A stretch of 64,000 bases of DNA, from NCBI RefSeq assembly GCF_027172205.1, contig NC_070604.1, positions 17,998,023 to 18,062,022 of the forward strand, in the 5' to 3' direction. The notes under the pieces are model-generated. The model searched no databases and was not told the DNA's origin. It was given only the letters and a program-made list of their open reading frames with translations. The position numbers and the translations under genes are program-made. Source of the stretch: Podarcis raffonei (taxonomy: Eukaryota; Chordata; Lepidosauria; Squamata; Lacertidae). The stretch's first letter is position 1; every line of letters begins with the position of its first letter. Shown here one piece after another: positions 35,311 to 46,981 of the stretch.

Positions 35311-36329
35311 TAGGTAATTGGTTTCACTGTCAAACTGATCTTCTTATCAAGAAATGTCTCCTGATGTTCGACTGAAACCTATCCTGCTGTAATTAAAGAT
35401 AATTAGATCTAGTTCTGCCCTCTTGGGCAGCAGAGAGTCTTACTTATTTATTTAAAATTTCAATTCCACCAGTAAGGTAAGGAATGAAATATAACAATGG
35501 ATATTATAAAGGAGAAGGAACACAAAGAGAAATTTACATAGTGACAGAATGGAAGGGAAGAAGAACAGAAGGGAAGAATTTCATGGGGGACATTTCCCAT
35601 GAAAATACAGGATATTAATGAAATTCAAGCGTGCCATTATGGAGGATGCAAAGCCACAGAGCCGTATTTCCAAAAGCAGATTTCTGTAGTGAGATGGAAG
35701 GAATTTATGCTGGCCTTCAGATAATTGAGATGTTGCAGAGAGCTTCCTGGCCTCTTCTGAGAATGAACAATTTTTGTTTTGGGACACACTATCGTGAGCT
35801 TTATAGATAGCGAAAAAACCAAAGTAAACAAGACATTTCATAGTTTATTGCGTCCCGAACACAAACATCAGGTAGTGCCCAAGTAGTTTTAGAGTTCTAC
35901 ATTTGTAAAATTTGGTGAGAAAAAAGTAGTCCGCTGCTGTAACAAAATAACTAAAAAATCCTCATCCCAGCATCAAATACAAGGAAAATCCTTCGATTAT
36001 TTTTTCAAAACCAACGAGTAGCAGTGAGGTGAGTCCCCCGAGACCTGACATACACTGCAAGCCAGATTGTAATAACTGCCCAAGAAAAAGTCAAACAACT
36101 TGTTTCACTAAATGAAAGAGATTATCCAGGCCCTGCAAATTACTCAGAACAAGGACATTGTCAAAGCTTCATCACTAGTAGTATAATGGGGAGTACAACC
36201 TAGGCCTCTTTTCATTGTTGTCAGCACGCATGGATGACTATTACTCAGGCATATGGGTTAAAAAGATGATTCAAAATGGGCCAGAAATCCAATCTATCTA
36301 TTCACGCACACGTCCTCCTAAACTAGGCC

Positions 36330-36453
36330 TTTCTCAGCTTTGGGTTGGACTACAACTCCCATCATCCCTAATTAGCATGGCCAGTGGTCAGGGATGATGG
36401 GAGTTGTAGTCCAACAACATCTGAGGAGTCAAGGTTGAGAAAGGCTGTCCTAA
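36330..36453. mobile_element. Foldback MITE with perfect 25-bp arms
   Basis: Arms at 36345-36369 and 36390-36414 are exact reverse complements over 25 nt (core ACTACAACTCCCATCATCCC) with a 20-nt loop. Outer sequence CTTTCTCAGC... and ...TTGAGAAAGG is also inverted. The L1 at 36454 inserted into its right end. Related, more decayed copies lie at about 4950-5010, 33796-33880, 35205-35310 and 48110-48235. Confidence 0.75.
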
Positions 36454-37173
36454 GAAAAAGAAGGTACCTTTTACCACATGTGGTGGACGTGTCCTAAGGT
36501 GAAAGACTTCTGGGAAGAGATATATAATGAACTGAAAAAAATGTTGAAATATACATTTATTAAGAAACCAGAAGCCTTTCTACTTGAAATAATAGGAATG
36601 GAATTGCCCAAAAAAGACGTTAGATTGTTTCTGTATGCCACAACTGTAGCGAGAATTTTACTAGCCAAAAATTGGAAATCACATGAAATACCAACAGTGG
36701 AAGATTGGCAGATGAAGATGTTGGACTTTTTGGAGATGGCTGACCTTACTGGAAGAATCCACGATCAGAAAGAGGAGGAACATCAAGAAGATTGGAAGCA
36801 ATTTAAGGAATATTTAGCTAAATATTATAATATAACCTAAGTGGAAATACTTGCAAGTACCAAATTGGCCTAGGATTAAAGTATGTTGAATTGTATAATA
36901 CTATGGATTGAGAATATTATGAAAAGGAAGGAAGATAGTAATTTGAATAAGTTAATTTTATTAGAAAGTGGATATTGGAAAATTGCTACAATGTGATTTA
37001 ATGAAACTCAGTTAGGGAGGATTCGAGGAAGTCACTTAACAATGGAAATCAAATTTTTAATAGTAAGATTTTTTAAAATGTTTGTTTGTTCTTCTTTTCA
37101 ATATGTTTTGTTATTTTGTGTGTGTTATATTTGTTATAAATTTGGAAAACTAATAAAAAAATTGGAAAAAAGA
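36454..37173 (+). mobile_element. 5'-truncated L1-clade LINE
   Basis: Encodes the L1 ORF2 C-terminus in an open frame (about 36478-36840): MWWTCPKVKDFWEEIYNELK, KKPEAFLLEIIGMELPKKDV, RLFLYATTVARILLAKNWKS, DWQMKMLDFLEMADLTGRIH. A 3' UTR of about 330 bp ends in an A-rich tail. Flanked by GAGAAAGGCTGTCCTAA (36437-36453) and GAGAAAGGTTATCCTAA (37174-37190), a 17-bp target duplication with two mismatches, so somewhat older than the 17.4-kb copy. Confidence 0.92.
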
Positions 37174-37465
37174 GAGAAAGGTTATCCTAAACACCACCAC
37201 AATGCTGTTCCATGGGAAACTAAAAGAATCTGTACATGATATCAAAATTACTGGACTTCGGAAGCTGGCTGACTGAAGTAGAGTGTCTGCTTTGTAGGCC
37301 CAAGGGCCCATGACAGTTTCACTTAAAAATATCTCTGACAGCAGATGTCAGAAAAGAACCCTGGTCTCCTTGATGCCAGTTAGAGAAGACAATGCTGGGT
37401 TTAATGATTTGGTTTAGGTCCCACAACTGCTTTTTGAGCAGAACATCCAGTGTCTGCAGCATTAG

Positions 37466-37752
37466 ATGAAGAAGAAGAAGAAGAAGAAGAAGAAGAAGAA
37501 GAAGAAGAAGAAGAGGAGTTTGGATTTGATATCCTGCTTTATCACTACCCGAAGAAGTCTCAAAGCGGCTAACATTCTCCTTACCCTTCCTCCCCCACAA
37601 CAAACACTCTGTCAGGTAAGTGAGGCTGAGACTTCAGAGAAGTGTGACTAGCCCAAGGTCACCCAGCAGCTGAATGTGGAGGAGCGGAGACGCGAACCCG
37701 GTTCTCCAGATTACGAGTCCACCGCTCTTAACCACTACCCCACACTGGCTCC
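37466..37752 (-). mobile_element. tRNA-derived SINE with L2-like end and GAA tail
   Basis: Reverse copy of the family at 23.2 kb: GGAGTTTGGATTTGATATCC at the 3' end, CACCCAGCAGCTGAATGTGG in the body, and GTTAAGAGCGGTGG-type head (reverse complement) near 37710-37752. The tail is a long pure GAA array at about 37468-37514. Confidence 0.8.
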
Positions 37753-37759
37753 AACTCTT

Positions 37760-38280
37760 GCCAAATAACTTGCAAACTTGCCAAATAACTTGCAAATACA
37801 AAATGGTTCTGCATGAATACCTGGTACAACATGCACACAGACACCTAGTTTTGCCTGCGCTTTCCATCTCTACAAGAGCCTGGGTTCACAGAAAATGCAA
37901 TATATCTAGGAGAGGCGGAGAGTATAATGTACAAGATTTGTTTTGGGGAATTAAACCATATTGCTCTTTGTTAGAAGCTGAACGCAATGTTGCTGGCTGG
38001 TGGTCTTGGTGGCACAGATTCTGTGTGTCACTAAATAGGCAGGATCTCAATTTAAACAGCAAATATTTAATGCAAGGAGCATTTGGTGCGAGTTGGGCCT
38101 AAGCCAGGTGGTTACTGAACTGGTTGGAAAGCTGCACCCAAAGCAGAGAGAAGGTGTTACTCCAGTGGGGTCTGCTGATGTTAGTGATGAAGTGACTGAA
38201 ATGCTCATGAAAAATACAGATGCTACAATCTTAGAAAGAATAGCAATCAATGGAGAGGAGATGAATACAGTTTAAAACAA
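37760..38280 (+). other. Unassigned possible coding relic
   Basis: Open plus-strand segments (37674-38102 and 38093-38275) include YLVQHAHRHLVLPALSISTR and ELVGKLHPKQREGVTPVGSA, which look more protein-like than random AT-rich DNA. A small direct repeat (CTTGCCAAATAACTTGCAAA) lies at about 37757-37798. I cannot name a family. Confidence 0.2.
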
Positions 38281-38839
38281 CCCTGAAACAAAGTGGGACA
38301 CTATCTTGTAGAAACAGCACTCAATACAGTCAAATGTAAAAAACGCACACCATTTTTGCGCTTTTAGAAAGGAGGGCTATTTTTAACATTTACATTTTGA
38401 TTATAATCTGCCATCTGGTTCTACATTGGGCCGCAAGGTGAAGTTCTGATATAAGAAGAGTTAGCATGGAACATTGAACACATGAATCAGCAATGGGACA
38501 CGGGGAAAGGAAATAAAGCCTGTTTTAGTTTGCTTTCCAAAGTATTGTATGTAGGATGTGGGAGGTTAGGCCTCAGAAGGAGAGGAAACCGTGTGCGTCA
38601 TATCTAGTTTTGAACACAATATTTTAAAAAGGATACCAACACATTCAAAGGAATGCAACAATGATAAAGGGCTTTTGAACAACTCACAAGTGGGGAAAAG
38701 CTTGAAAGAAAAAGAACATTTGAATTTATTGCCTGTTCTCATTACACATGCATGATCCAGAGATAATGCTTGCTCTCTGGACTGACAGTGGTTCCAGAAA
38801 AAAGACACTTCCTCCAACATTTCTAGTAAAATAAACTTA

Positions 38840-39188
38840 AGGTAAAGGTAAAGGGACCCGTGACCATTAGGTCCAGTCGTGACCGACTCTGGGGTTGCGG
38901 CGCTCATCTCGCTTTATTGGCCAAGGGAGCCAGCGTACAGCTTCCGGGTCATGTGGCGAGCATGACTAAGCCGCTTCTGGCGAACCAGAGCAGCGCACGG
39001 AAACGCCGTTTACCTTCCCGCCGGAGTGGTACCTATTTATCTACTTGCACTTTGACGTGCTTTCGAACTGCTAGGTTGGCAGGAGCAGGGACCGAGCAAC
39101 GGGAGCTCACCCTGTCGCAGGGATTCGAACCGCCAACCTTCTGATCGGCAAGCCCTAGGCTCTGTGGTTTAACCCACAGTGCCACTTA
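38840..39188 (-). mobile_element. Sauria-type SINE
   Basis: Near full-length reverse copy: starts AAGGTAAAGGTAAAGGGACC (complement of the ACCTTT tail) and ends with TGGTTTAACCCACAGTGCC, the complement of the tRNA-like head. Confidence 0.9.
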
Positions 39189-39806
39189 CACCTAAGCAAT
39201 ATGATACAATGAAAGAAAAATCTAAAAGTCATTAGCAGAAAACGTAAGATATGCAAATAAAACATAGCAATTCCCTCCATACTGCAACCAAACAAACAGA
39301 AATCAAATGGGGCTTCTATTGCAGGATATTAATCTTATATTTTATATTACAATTAAATTACAATTATTTCAGTTTAACATTATCAAATTGCTGTTTTTAA
39401 ATCAAGGTCTTCACAGCACTGATATAAATATCTCCGCTGGATGGTTTCATAACTCAATTCAATGCAGGGGTATGCAATCTCCTAAATGCCATGTCTTTTT
39501 ACAACTGCACAGAAGTTCTGTACATCAGTTTAACAGCAGCAGAATAAATTTAGAACAAAAATTATCACCTAGTCCAGCAGAGCTCTGTGTGCATAATGCT
39601 AGCTGAAAGAGGAACTGTAAATAGGCGTTGTACTATGTGCGGCTCCCATGTGTCCCCATGTGCATAGCAGAACCCAAAGCTCAGTGAGCCAACGTATAGT
39701 TTTGCAGTAGGAGAAGAAGACAGCGAAGGCATGGTCTGGCTAAACTGGGGAGAGTCAAGGGGGCAGGGCTTGTGAATTTCCTAAAGGGCCCTCCTACCTC
39801 CACTGT

Positions 39807-40155
39807 GGGATGTGGGTGGCGCTGTGGGTTAAACCACAGAGCCTAGGACTTGCTGATTAGAAGTTTGGCGGTTTGAATCCCTGTGACAGGGTGAGCTCCC
39901 GTTGCTCGGTCCCTGCTCCTGCCAACCTAGCAGTTCAAAAGCACACCAGTGCAAGTAGATAAATAGGTACCGCTCCGGAGGGAAGGTAAACGGCGTTTCC
40001 GTGCACTGCTCTGGTTCGCCAGAAGTGGCTTAGTCATGCTGGCCACATGACCTGGAAGCTGTACGCTGGCTCCCTTGGCCAGTAAAGCGAGATGGGTGCC
40101 ACAACCCCAGAGTTGGCCATGACTGGAGCTAATGGTCAGGGGTCCCTTTACCTTT
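39807..40155 (+). mobile_element. Sauria-type SINE
   Basis: Full-length plus copy: GATGTGGGTGGCGCTGTGGG head, GGTTTGAATCC B-box, GCAAGTAGATAAATAGGTACC, tail GGGTCCCTTTACCTTT. Flanked by ACCTCCACTGT (39796-39806) and ACCTCCACCGT (40156-40166). It lies 0.6 kb from the oppositely oriented copy at 38.8-39.2 kb, so the pair could fold into a long hairpin in RNA. Confidence 0.92.
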
Positions 40156-40705
40156 ACCTCCACCGTAATTTGAGTACTGTATAACTGTTTCAGCATTCTC
40201 ACATAAACAACACAAACACAGGGAAGAATGTCCCTATGGGAAATGTCAAAATAAGATGCAGAAGCAGAAACAAGTACTGGTGTTAGCTAGCAACTTTGTT
40301 ATCACTGAATTTGAGACTTTGTTATTGTTCAGTTTGGGAAATCGAAACGAAAATTTGTTAGCCAGGTGATGCAATATGAAATCCATTCATATGAAATCCT
40401 TTTTTTTTTTTTAAATGGAGAGAGACTTCTGTGACATTTGCAAGTGATAAATGTTGGGCTGAAAGGAAACAAATCATGAGGGTATTGCCATAGTGTGAAT
40501 TCCCATGTGCATTACAACCTCTTACACAGACTTGGTGCTGACCTGCATCTTGTGAAGTACAGTGTAACATGCACAAGGTCTTTGCTTTGGAGGCATTCAT
40601 TTCTGGATGTCAATAAATGAATTTTCACATGTTACACTGATCACAAGTTGTTTGCCGGAGGTTTTCTTTCCACGGTTTCCAATAAATATTCCCCTAAGTT
40701 TGATA

Positions 40706-40923
40706 CAGTCATCCCTCATGTTAACGTTTGCTTCATGTTACCTTTTTTCAGGTTGTGTCCCGTGGCAACCCGGAAGTACCGGAAATAGTTACTTCTGGGT
40801 TTCGCTGCTCGCGCATGCGCACAAGCGCCAAATCATGCACACAGCTGCGCAGATACGGCGCTTCAGGTTGCGGGCTTTTCATGTTGTGAACGGGCCTCTG
40901 GAACGGTACCAGAGGTACCACTG
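40706..40923. mobile_element. TA-flanked MITE, CAGTGGTACCTC family (diverged)
   Basis: Starts CAGTCATCCCTCATGTTAAC and ends GGTACCAGAGGTACCACTG, flanked by TA. Internal inverted sequence (CGGAAGTACCGG). More diverged than the copies at 42.9, 46.5 and 59.2 kb. Confidence 0.65.
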
Positions 40924-40965
40924 TACTTGCCCATGAAACGTAAGCTCTATATGTATGCTGCCATG

Positions 40966-41487
40966 TGCCCAAGAAAGATGTTAAATTATTTTTGTATGCC
41001 ACAACTGCAGCAAGCTTTTTGTTAGCGAAGAATTGGAAAACACAAGAAGTACCAACAGTGGAAGATTGGCAGATGATGGATTTTTTGGAGCTGGCCGACC
41101 TGACTGGAAGAGTCCGCGACCAGAAGGAGGAGGAGTACCAGGAAGAATGGATGAAATTTAAAGACTATTTAGCTAAATATGTTAAGATAACTTAATTGGA
41201 AAAGCTTGCAAATAGTAGATAGGCTTAGGATTTAAATATGTAAGGATAGGATTCAAGATGTTTAAAGCTAATTTAGAAAGAATGGAAGATGTTAAGTGAT
41301 CAAGTTAATTTTTTGAGAAAATTGATTTTGGAAAACTGTTAAAATGATATATGATGAAATTCAACCAAGGGGATTTGAGGAAGTCACTTAATAATGTTAC
41401 CAAGATTGGTTTAATTATAAATAGGATGTATGTGTGTTTGTTTTAAATTTTTGGAAAATTAATTAAAAAAATTGAAATATATATATA
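40966..41487 (+). mobile_element. 5'-truncated L1-clade LINE
   Basis: Encodes PKKDVKLFLYATTAASFLLA, NWKTQEVPTVEDWQMMDFLE and LADLTGRVRDQKEEEYQEEW (open frame about 40965-41195), then an AT-rich 3' UTR and a TA-rich tail. Flanked by TATGCTGCCATG at 40954-40965 and 41488-41499. Same subfamily as the 36.5-kb copy but shorter. Confidence 0.9.
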
Positions 41488-42208
41488 TATGCTGCCATGG
41501 ACGGGGGGCAAAATTGATTCATAATTTTAGAGAAAACATTTATCCAAACTACATATAAATTATTTAGGTTGCAAAGCTGTTACATCAGTCACTTTTTTTT
41601 AAAAAAGACAGAAAGCATTTAAACTACCTGTGGCACACTTCTTGATTATTTTTGTAGGGAAGATTAAGGCAGTTAAGAAATGAATAATTTAATGTTAATT
41701 GCAGTTAAGTAATATTAGTTAAAACATAAAATATTATTTAAAGAAGTTTACAAACCTCGCCACGGAATTACCCGACTCACTCTTGTGCTTGAACCATTTG
41801 GCAACTTTGTCCAAGACCTACAGGAGTCTCTAGAATTTCAGCTATATTAGAAAGTGGTGAGGTTTTATAAACAGAGGGAGGAGAAATGAGGATTGTGGAA
41901 CAATCCATTATCAATATGAATTATTTTTAGTCTGATTTTTAATTTGGGAGGTTTCCTGAACTCTAATCAAAACCCTGCTGAAAGCAACAAATTAGGAATA
42001 CTATGAATAAAGTGAATGGAACATCAGGAATTGTATTGAGATGAACGGGACTTCAAAAAACTTGCCTAGAAAGAACCTTATATGGATTAAGCACTAATAT
42101 TCCAGTTCCTCATTCTTATGATGGAATTGCAGGCTTTGGGGCAAAAGGCCTTCAATCATAACTTTTCACCTGATAAGTGTTTCCCCGGTCCCTGTTTATT
42201 TTAAAATA

Positions 42209-42723
42209 CAGTGGAACCTTGGTTCTCAAACGCCTTGGTACTCAAACAACTTGGAACCCAAACACTGCAATCCTGGAAGTAAGTGCTCCGGTTTGCAAAC
42301 GTTTTTCAGAAGCCGAACGTGCTCTGTTTTGAGTGTTACGCTTCCGATTTGAATGCCACACTTCTGATTTGAGTGCCACACTTCCATTTTGAATGTTACA
42401 CTGAGGTCTGTCTGTTTTTGCTACCTATTTTGCCTTTTTGTAACTCTTTTTTGTTTTGTTTTTGTGAAACCCAGTTCAGCTGCTGATTGACTGATTGTGT
42501 GACTGCAGTACGTTGTTTATTCCTTCCATTTTATGGATCAATGGTCTCGTTAGATAGTAAAATTCACGTTAAATTGCTGTTTTAGGGGTTATTTTTAAAA
42601 GTCTGGAATGGATTAAACCATTTTGCATTACTTTCTATGGGAAAGTGTGCCTTGGTTTTGGAACGCTTTGGTTTTGGAATGGACTTCTGGAACGGAATAA
42701 GTTTGAGAACCAAGGTACCACTG
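42209..42723. mobile_element. TA-flanked DNA transposon, long relative of the CAGTGGTACC MITEs
   Basis: 515 bp with ends CAGTGGAACCTTGGTTCTCA and TGAGAACCAAGGTACCACTG, flanked by TA. Subterminal repeats of TTTGAATGCCACACTTC type. No transposase frame. The TA duplication and CAGTGG ends suggest Tc1/mariner (pogo/Tigger-like) superfamily. Confidence 0.75.
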
Positions 42724-42930
42724 TAGGTGTTTTGCATCCACATCGGGAGCTCCTCACTGGAATTCATAGAGAGGACCCACAGGAATCTGGATTGGGCCAC
42801 AATGATTTAATTTTACTGAGGGTAAAATTTGCAACCTTAAACAAAGGTGAAAGGAACCATGCAAAACACACTGTAGAGAGACATCAGGATCTGTGAAAAA
42901 TAAAAGGTGATGTGCACATTCAGGACTATA

Positions 42931-43128
42931 CAGTGGTACCTCTGGTTAAGAACTTAATTCGTTCTGGAGGTCCGTTCTTAACCTGAAACACCACTTTAGC
43001 TAATGGGGCCTCCCGCTGCCACCGCACAATATCTGTTCTCATCCTGAAGCAAAGTTCTTAACCCGAGGTACTATTTCTGGGTTAGCGGAGTCTGTGACCT
43101 GAAGCGTCTATAACCCGAGGTACCACTG
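42931..43128. mobile_element. TA-flanked MITE, CAGTGGTACCTC family
   Basis: Ends CAGTGGTACCTCTGGTTAAG and ATAACCCGAGGTACCACTG, TA on both sides. Internal TTCTTAACC motifs in both orientations make nearly the whole element a hairpin. Confidence 0.85.
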
Positions 43129-44559
43129 TAAATTCCACGATCAGTCCTAAGTTCTACCTCATAACCATTTTCAAGAGTGCCAGGAATGAGTGAGGCCTCT
43201 CACAAACTGAGCTTTGTGCAAATGAGGAAAAGTAGGAAACAGTGCAATGTGCTTTGATGTGCACAATTCATGTAACGAACAGTGACAAATTTTCACGATG
43301 AATGCGGCCTTCTAAAACTCTTCGCCTTCCAACCAAGGTTGTAAAAGAAGATCTAGCAATCTGAGTAAAGTCAGGGAAAATCACAAAATATGCAAATGCT
43401 TTGCATACAGGTCCAAGTTCAAAACCCTGGCTACTCCAGGTTTTGTTTTTTTAAAGAAGGATCTCAGATAGCAAAGTTGCGGAAGATTCATCTTGCCCTA
43501 GGCTTTGAAAAGCTTATGCCTGTCGCAGCAGAAAATAATGGGCTAGAGTAGTGTTTCCAAAGCTGGGGAGATCTGGAGGGAGGGGGATGAGTGTAAAAAA
43601 AGAAAAGAAAAAGTACAAAATAAGTATAAAATTAAGTCATAAAAATTTCAATCCATTTGAAAATTCAAATAACATAATTAGGAGAGCCGGGGAGGCATGG
43701 GATTTTTATGTTAGCTAAAATGGGGCAATGGGTAAGAAAGGTTGGAAAACACTGGGCTAGATGGATTTGATAATGTACATATGGAATCTGTATGTGATTA
43801 TCTTTAAAGTAATTTTAATTCTTGGAGAATGTTTCTTATGTCTTACGACCTATTTGCTGTCATTGCTGGGCCACCTATTCAGTTGCATCTGTGGACAAAG
43901 GCATCACAGATGGAATGGAATTTTAGATTGCACCATGGGCAATACCCCTTCTATATAATTAATCACTTTTCAAAGTGGTAGGGTAACTTGAAATCCCCAT
44001 CCTGTGAATCTTGGAAAACCAAGAACGAAAGCTCTCACCTTCATATCAAGTGTGCGGAAATTAAGTTAAGACAACCCAAAATACATTATGAATGGCACAG
44101 TTTAACCACAGGAAGTGACCCTGCTGAAGGGAAAAAACAAATTCAGTTTCCCAGGTGTTTCTTTCTTTATTTAGGAAGACATTTTGAATAAGAGCTCAAG
44201 TGTTTCTTACACCTGCTGTATCTATTAACATCATGTAATAACAGTTCCACACCAATTAAAAAGCTAGTATCTCATCCTATCTTACGGTTTACTGCTGAAA
44301 CTTTTGACAACTGGCAAAATGCCTTCCAAACTGCTGACAAGATAATAAAGTTGATGTCTACGTTTTATCTGAAAGTAAATACAACAGTAATGGGAAGACA
44401 GGAAGCGGCTTGACTGCAAATGTGCCAGTCTAATGCCTCACTCTAAAAACAATGTTGATTCAAAATATCAATTTTAAGCACTTTCAGTTTGATTTGCAGA
44501 TTTCCAATATGTTGACATCAATGCTATTAAAAGCAAGAACTGGTGAAGGGCAATGCATC

Positions 44560-45345
44560 TGACGTGCAGTCCAGCTGGATGCGACAATAGCAGCCATGTT
44601 TGTGGCTCATGTGTCTGCCTGGTTCACTCGTAAAACAGGGAGATGGAAGGTCCAGTTGCGATTCGAGTACCCGTCCCCCGCTTTGGGTTAATAAAGACAC
44701 GTGGACACAGTATATTAGGTTAATGGGCTAGAAAAGGCCACAACTTTATTGATTACAGCATGTGAGAAGGTATTGGCTTAGGCATTGGACAAGAGCAAAT
44801 TTGACTCCACCCACTCGGAGAGGGGTGAGTCTGACGAGGGGTTAACCACCAGTAGGGGGAGCCTGTTGATGCCAATACAACTATAAGCTCTCCCCTGATG
44901 CCACCGGGGGTCGTGTCATGGCCCCCCGCCACACAGGGCATCGGACAGGATCCACGACCGCCGGATTCCTTTAACGGAATACCCATAAGTGAAGGGGTAG
45001 GCGATGGCCACACCTTGCCCTTCCATACACCAACAACACATTCCAATGCCTAACCGCCGCGGCCGCATTTGAGCGGCTAAACCATGCCCCCGCAGTGTCT
45101 CCCGATTATGTGCCCAGCTGGGAGGTGTGGCGCGCCAGCGATGATGGCAGGGCAGGGGGCAGAACGCCCCTTGCATGACGCGAGGATCTGGTCCCGCTCA
45201 CAACCCCTCCCCTCCGGAAGGAGGAGAGGCTTTGTTAACTTCAAAATGGCTGCACCGTTAGCACAACGGGTTGCTATAGATTTATTTTCCTGCAGGTTAA
45301 ATAGGTGGTGTGTGGCTGACATGCTGCACTTACAAGCAGAAACAT
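44560..45345. mobile_element. GC-rich insertion-like block, possible retroelement fossil
   Basis: About 0.8 kb of GC- and CpG-rich DNA inside an AT-rich intron. The minus strand has two AATAAA-type signals (CAATAAAG near 44746-44754 complement) and short open frames with no recognised domain. Composition unlike its neighbours points to an inserted element. An LTR or DIRS-like retroelement remnant is possible, but no diagnostic part is seen. It appears incomplete. Confidence 0.3.
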
Positions 45346-46542
45346 AATCAGAAGAGGCATTTCTTGTTCTTGTCTACATTGAATTCCTTGTCAGCTCTCT
45401 ATTGCGTGCTGTGTCATTTCCAGGCTGCTTTATATCTGGGTGTGTGATACACCCAACAGATGTTTTCAAACTCAAGCACCCTTGTATCTTCCCATCTGGG
45501 CTTTTGGATGTGCAGATTTTTCTTCCTCAAGGCTTGAATAACTTATCGCTCACAAAAAAAAAAAAAAAAAAGGATTTGTGAGTTGCTCATTTGGATGAAG
45601 CTTGGCATTCTTCAACTAGCAAACTCATTAGAGTTAAGAGTCCCTTCCAGTCAGAGTATATCATATTGCAGTATGGACCGTTTGGAAATTACGATGAGCT
45701 CTTTAAGCGCTTAATCAAACTTATTTCTCCTTTTGGCAATGCTAAAGCAGGCCCATCGTAGAACAAACGCTCCACATGTTACCATATTTGCACTAAATTT
45801 TCACTATTGGGATTGGATAACAGCTCCTCTTTGAACAATCACTACCACATGATTAATGAGGGGAGAAAATAGCATCCATTACAAGTGCCTCTTGAGAGAA
45901 GAAAGGCGCAGACAGCCTGATCCTCTTAATAGCTGTGTCATATGCTTCCTCCACCAATGGCCTTGGCAAGAGTCTATGATTGCAGAGCTAGCTTTTAGCC
46001 TACCAGCCCTCCACATCTGGCCCTAAACTGTTGCTGGAACCTTCGGTGTCTGTTTTATACTTAAATCAGTGGGACATAAACTCTGCGCCATTTCTTCCTA
46101 GTGCTTGATCACTGCAAAATATCTTCCTTTCTATTCTATGGTGATCAACCAGACACTGCTTTGAGAGTCATTCCTCTTCCACAAGATGCTGAAACCAGAA
46201 GGTAGTTTTGCAAAGCCGGGTGGGGGAAAGTGATAGAAGATCATGTTGAAGAATACTTCATTTTTTTGGGGGGGGGGGTGATGTTTATTTTCCATTGACT
46301 CCTAATGGGTATCAACAAAAAGCAACCCTGCTCTTGAAATCATGATAGGCAAAGTACACAAAATCTATATGCTGTGTCTCGGTATTGCACAATTGTTTGC
46401 AAAAACCTGCATTCCAGTGCACACCAGGAAGAGATGAAAAGGACAGAAATTAGACTGGTCATGAACTGTCAAAAATAATAGCTTGATGTTTAGAGAAAAG
46501 GTTTTGAAAGACACAAAAAAGTTTATAAGGGAAAGATAAATA

Positions 46543-46770
46543 CAGTGGTACCTCGGGTTACATACGCTTCAGGTTACATGCGCTTCAGGTTACAGACTCC
46601 GCTAACCCAGAAATAGTACCTCGGGTTAAGAACTTTGCTTCAGGATGAGAACAGAAATCGTGCAGCAGCGGGAGGCCCCATTAGCTAAAGTGGTGCTTCA
46701 GGTTAAGAACTGTTTCAGGTTAAGAATGGACCTCCGGAACGAATTAAGTTCTTAACCCGAGGTACCACTG
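46543..46770. mobile_element. TA-flanked MITE, CAGTGGTACCTC family
   Basis: Ends CAGTGGTACCTCGGGTTACA and TTAACCCGAGGTACCACTG, flanked by TA at 46541-46542 and 46771-46772. Opposite orientation to the 42.9- and 59.2-kb copies. Confidence 0.88.
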
Positions 46771-46825
46771 TACTAAAGTTCAAAAGAATGTTAGTGCCTT
46801 GGGTGAAAAGAAAGGTGCAACAGAA

Positions 46826-46981
46826 CCTCTACCTAGATAGCTCAGTTAGTTAGAGTGTGATGCTGATACTGTCAAGGTTGCAGGTTCGAGCCCTGTATGG
46901 GACAATCGCATACTCCTGCATTGCAGGGCTTTGGACTAGATGATCCTCAGGGTCCCTTCCAACTCTATGATTCTATGATAT
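46826..46981 (+). mobile_element. tRNA-Ile-derived SINE with CR1-type tail
   Basis: The head TAGCTCAGTTAGTTAGAGTG (A box) with GATGCTGATACTGTCAAGG and B-box GGTTCGAGCCC resembles tRNA-Ile including a GAT at the anticodon position. The tail GGTCCCTTCCAACTCTATGA-TTCTATGAT is the conserved 3' end of CR1 LINEs with its ATTCTATG repeat. The fusion implies mobilisation by CR1. Confidence 0.85.

Noticed and set aside
45084-45347. 87-codon plus frame in the GC-rich block
   Set aside because: No domain; the opposite strand is equally open, as expected for GC-rich DNA.
46826-46900. Possible functional tRNA-Ile gene
   Set aside because: The head is followed by a CR1-type tail, has mismatches in stems, and is better explained as a SINE.
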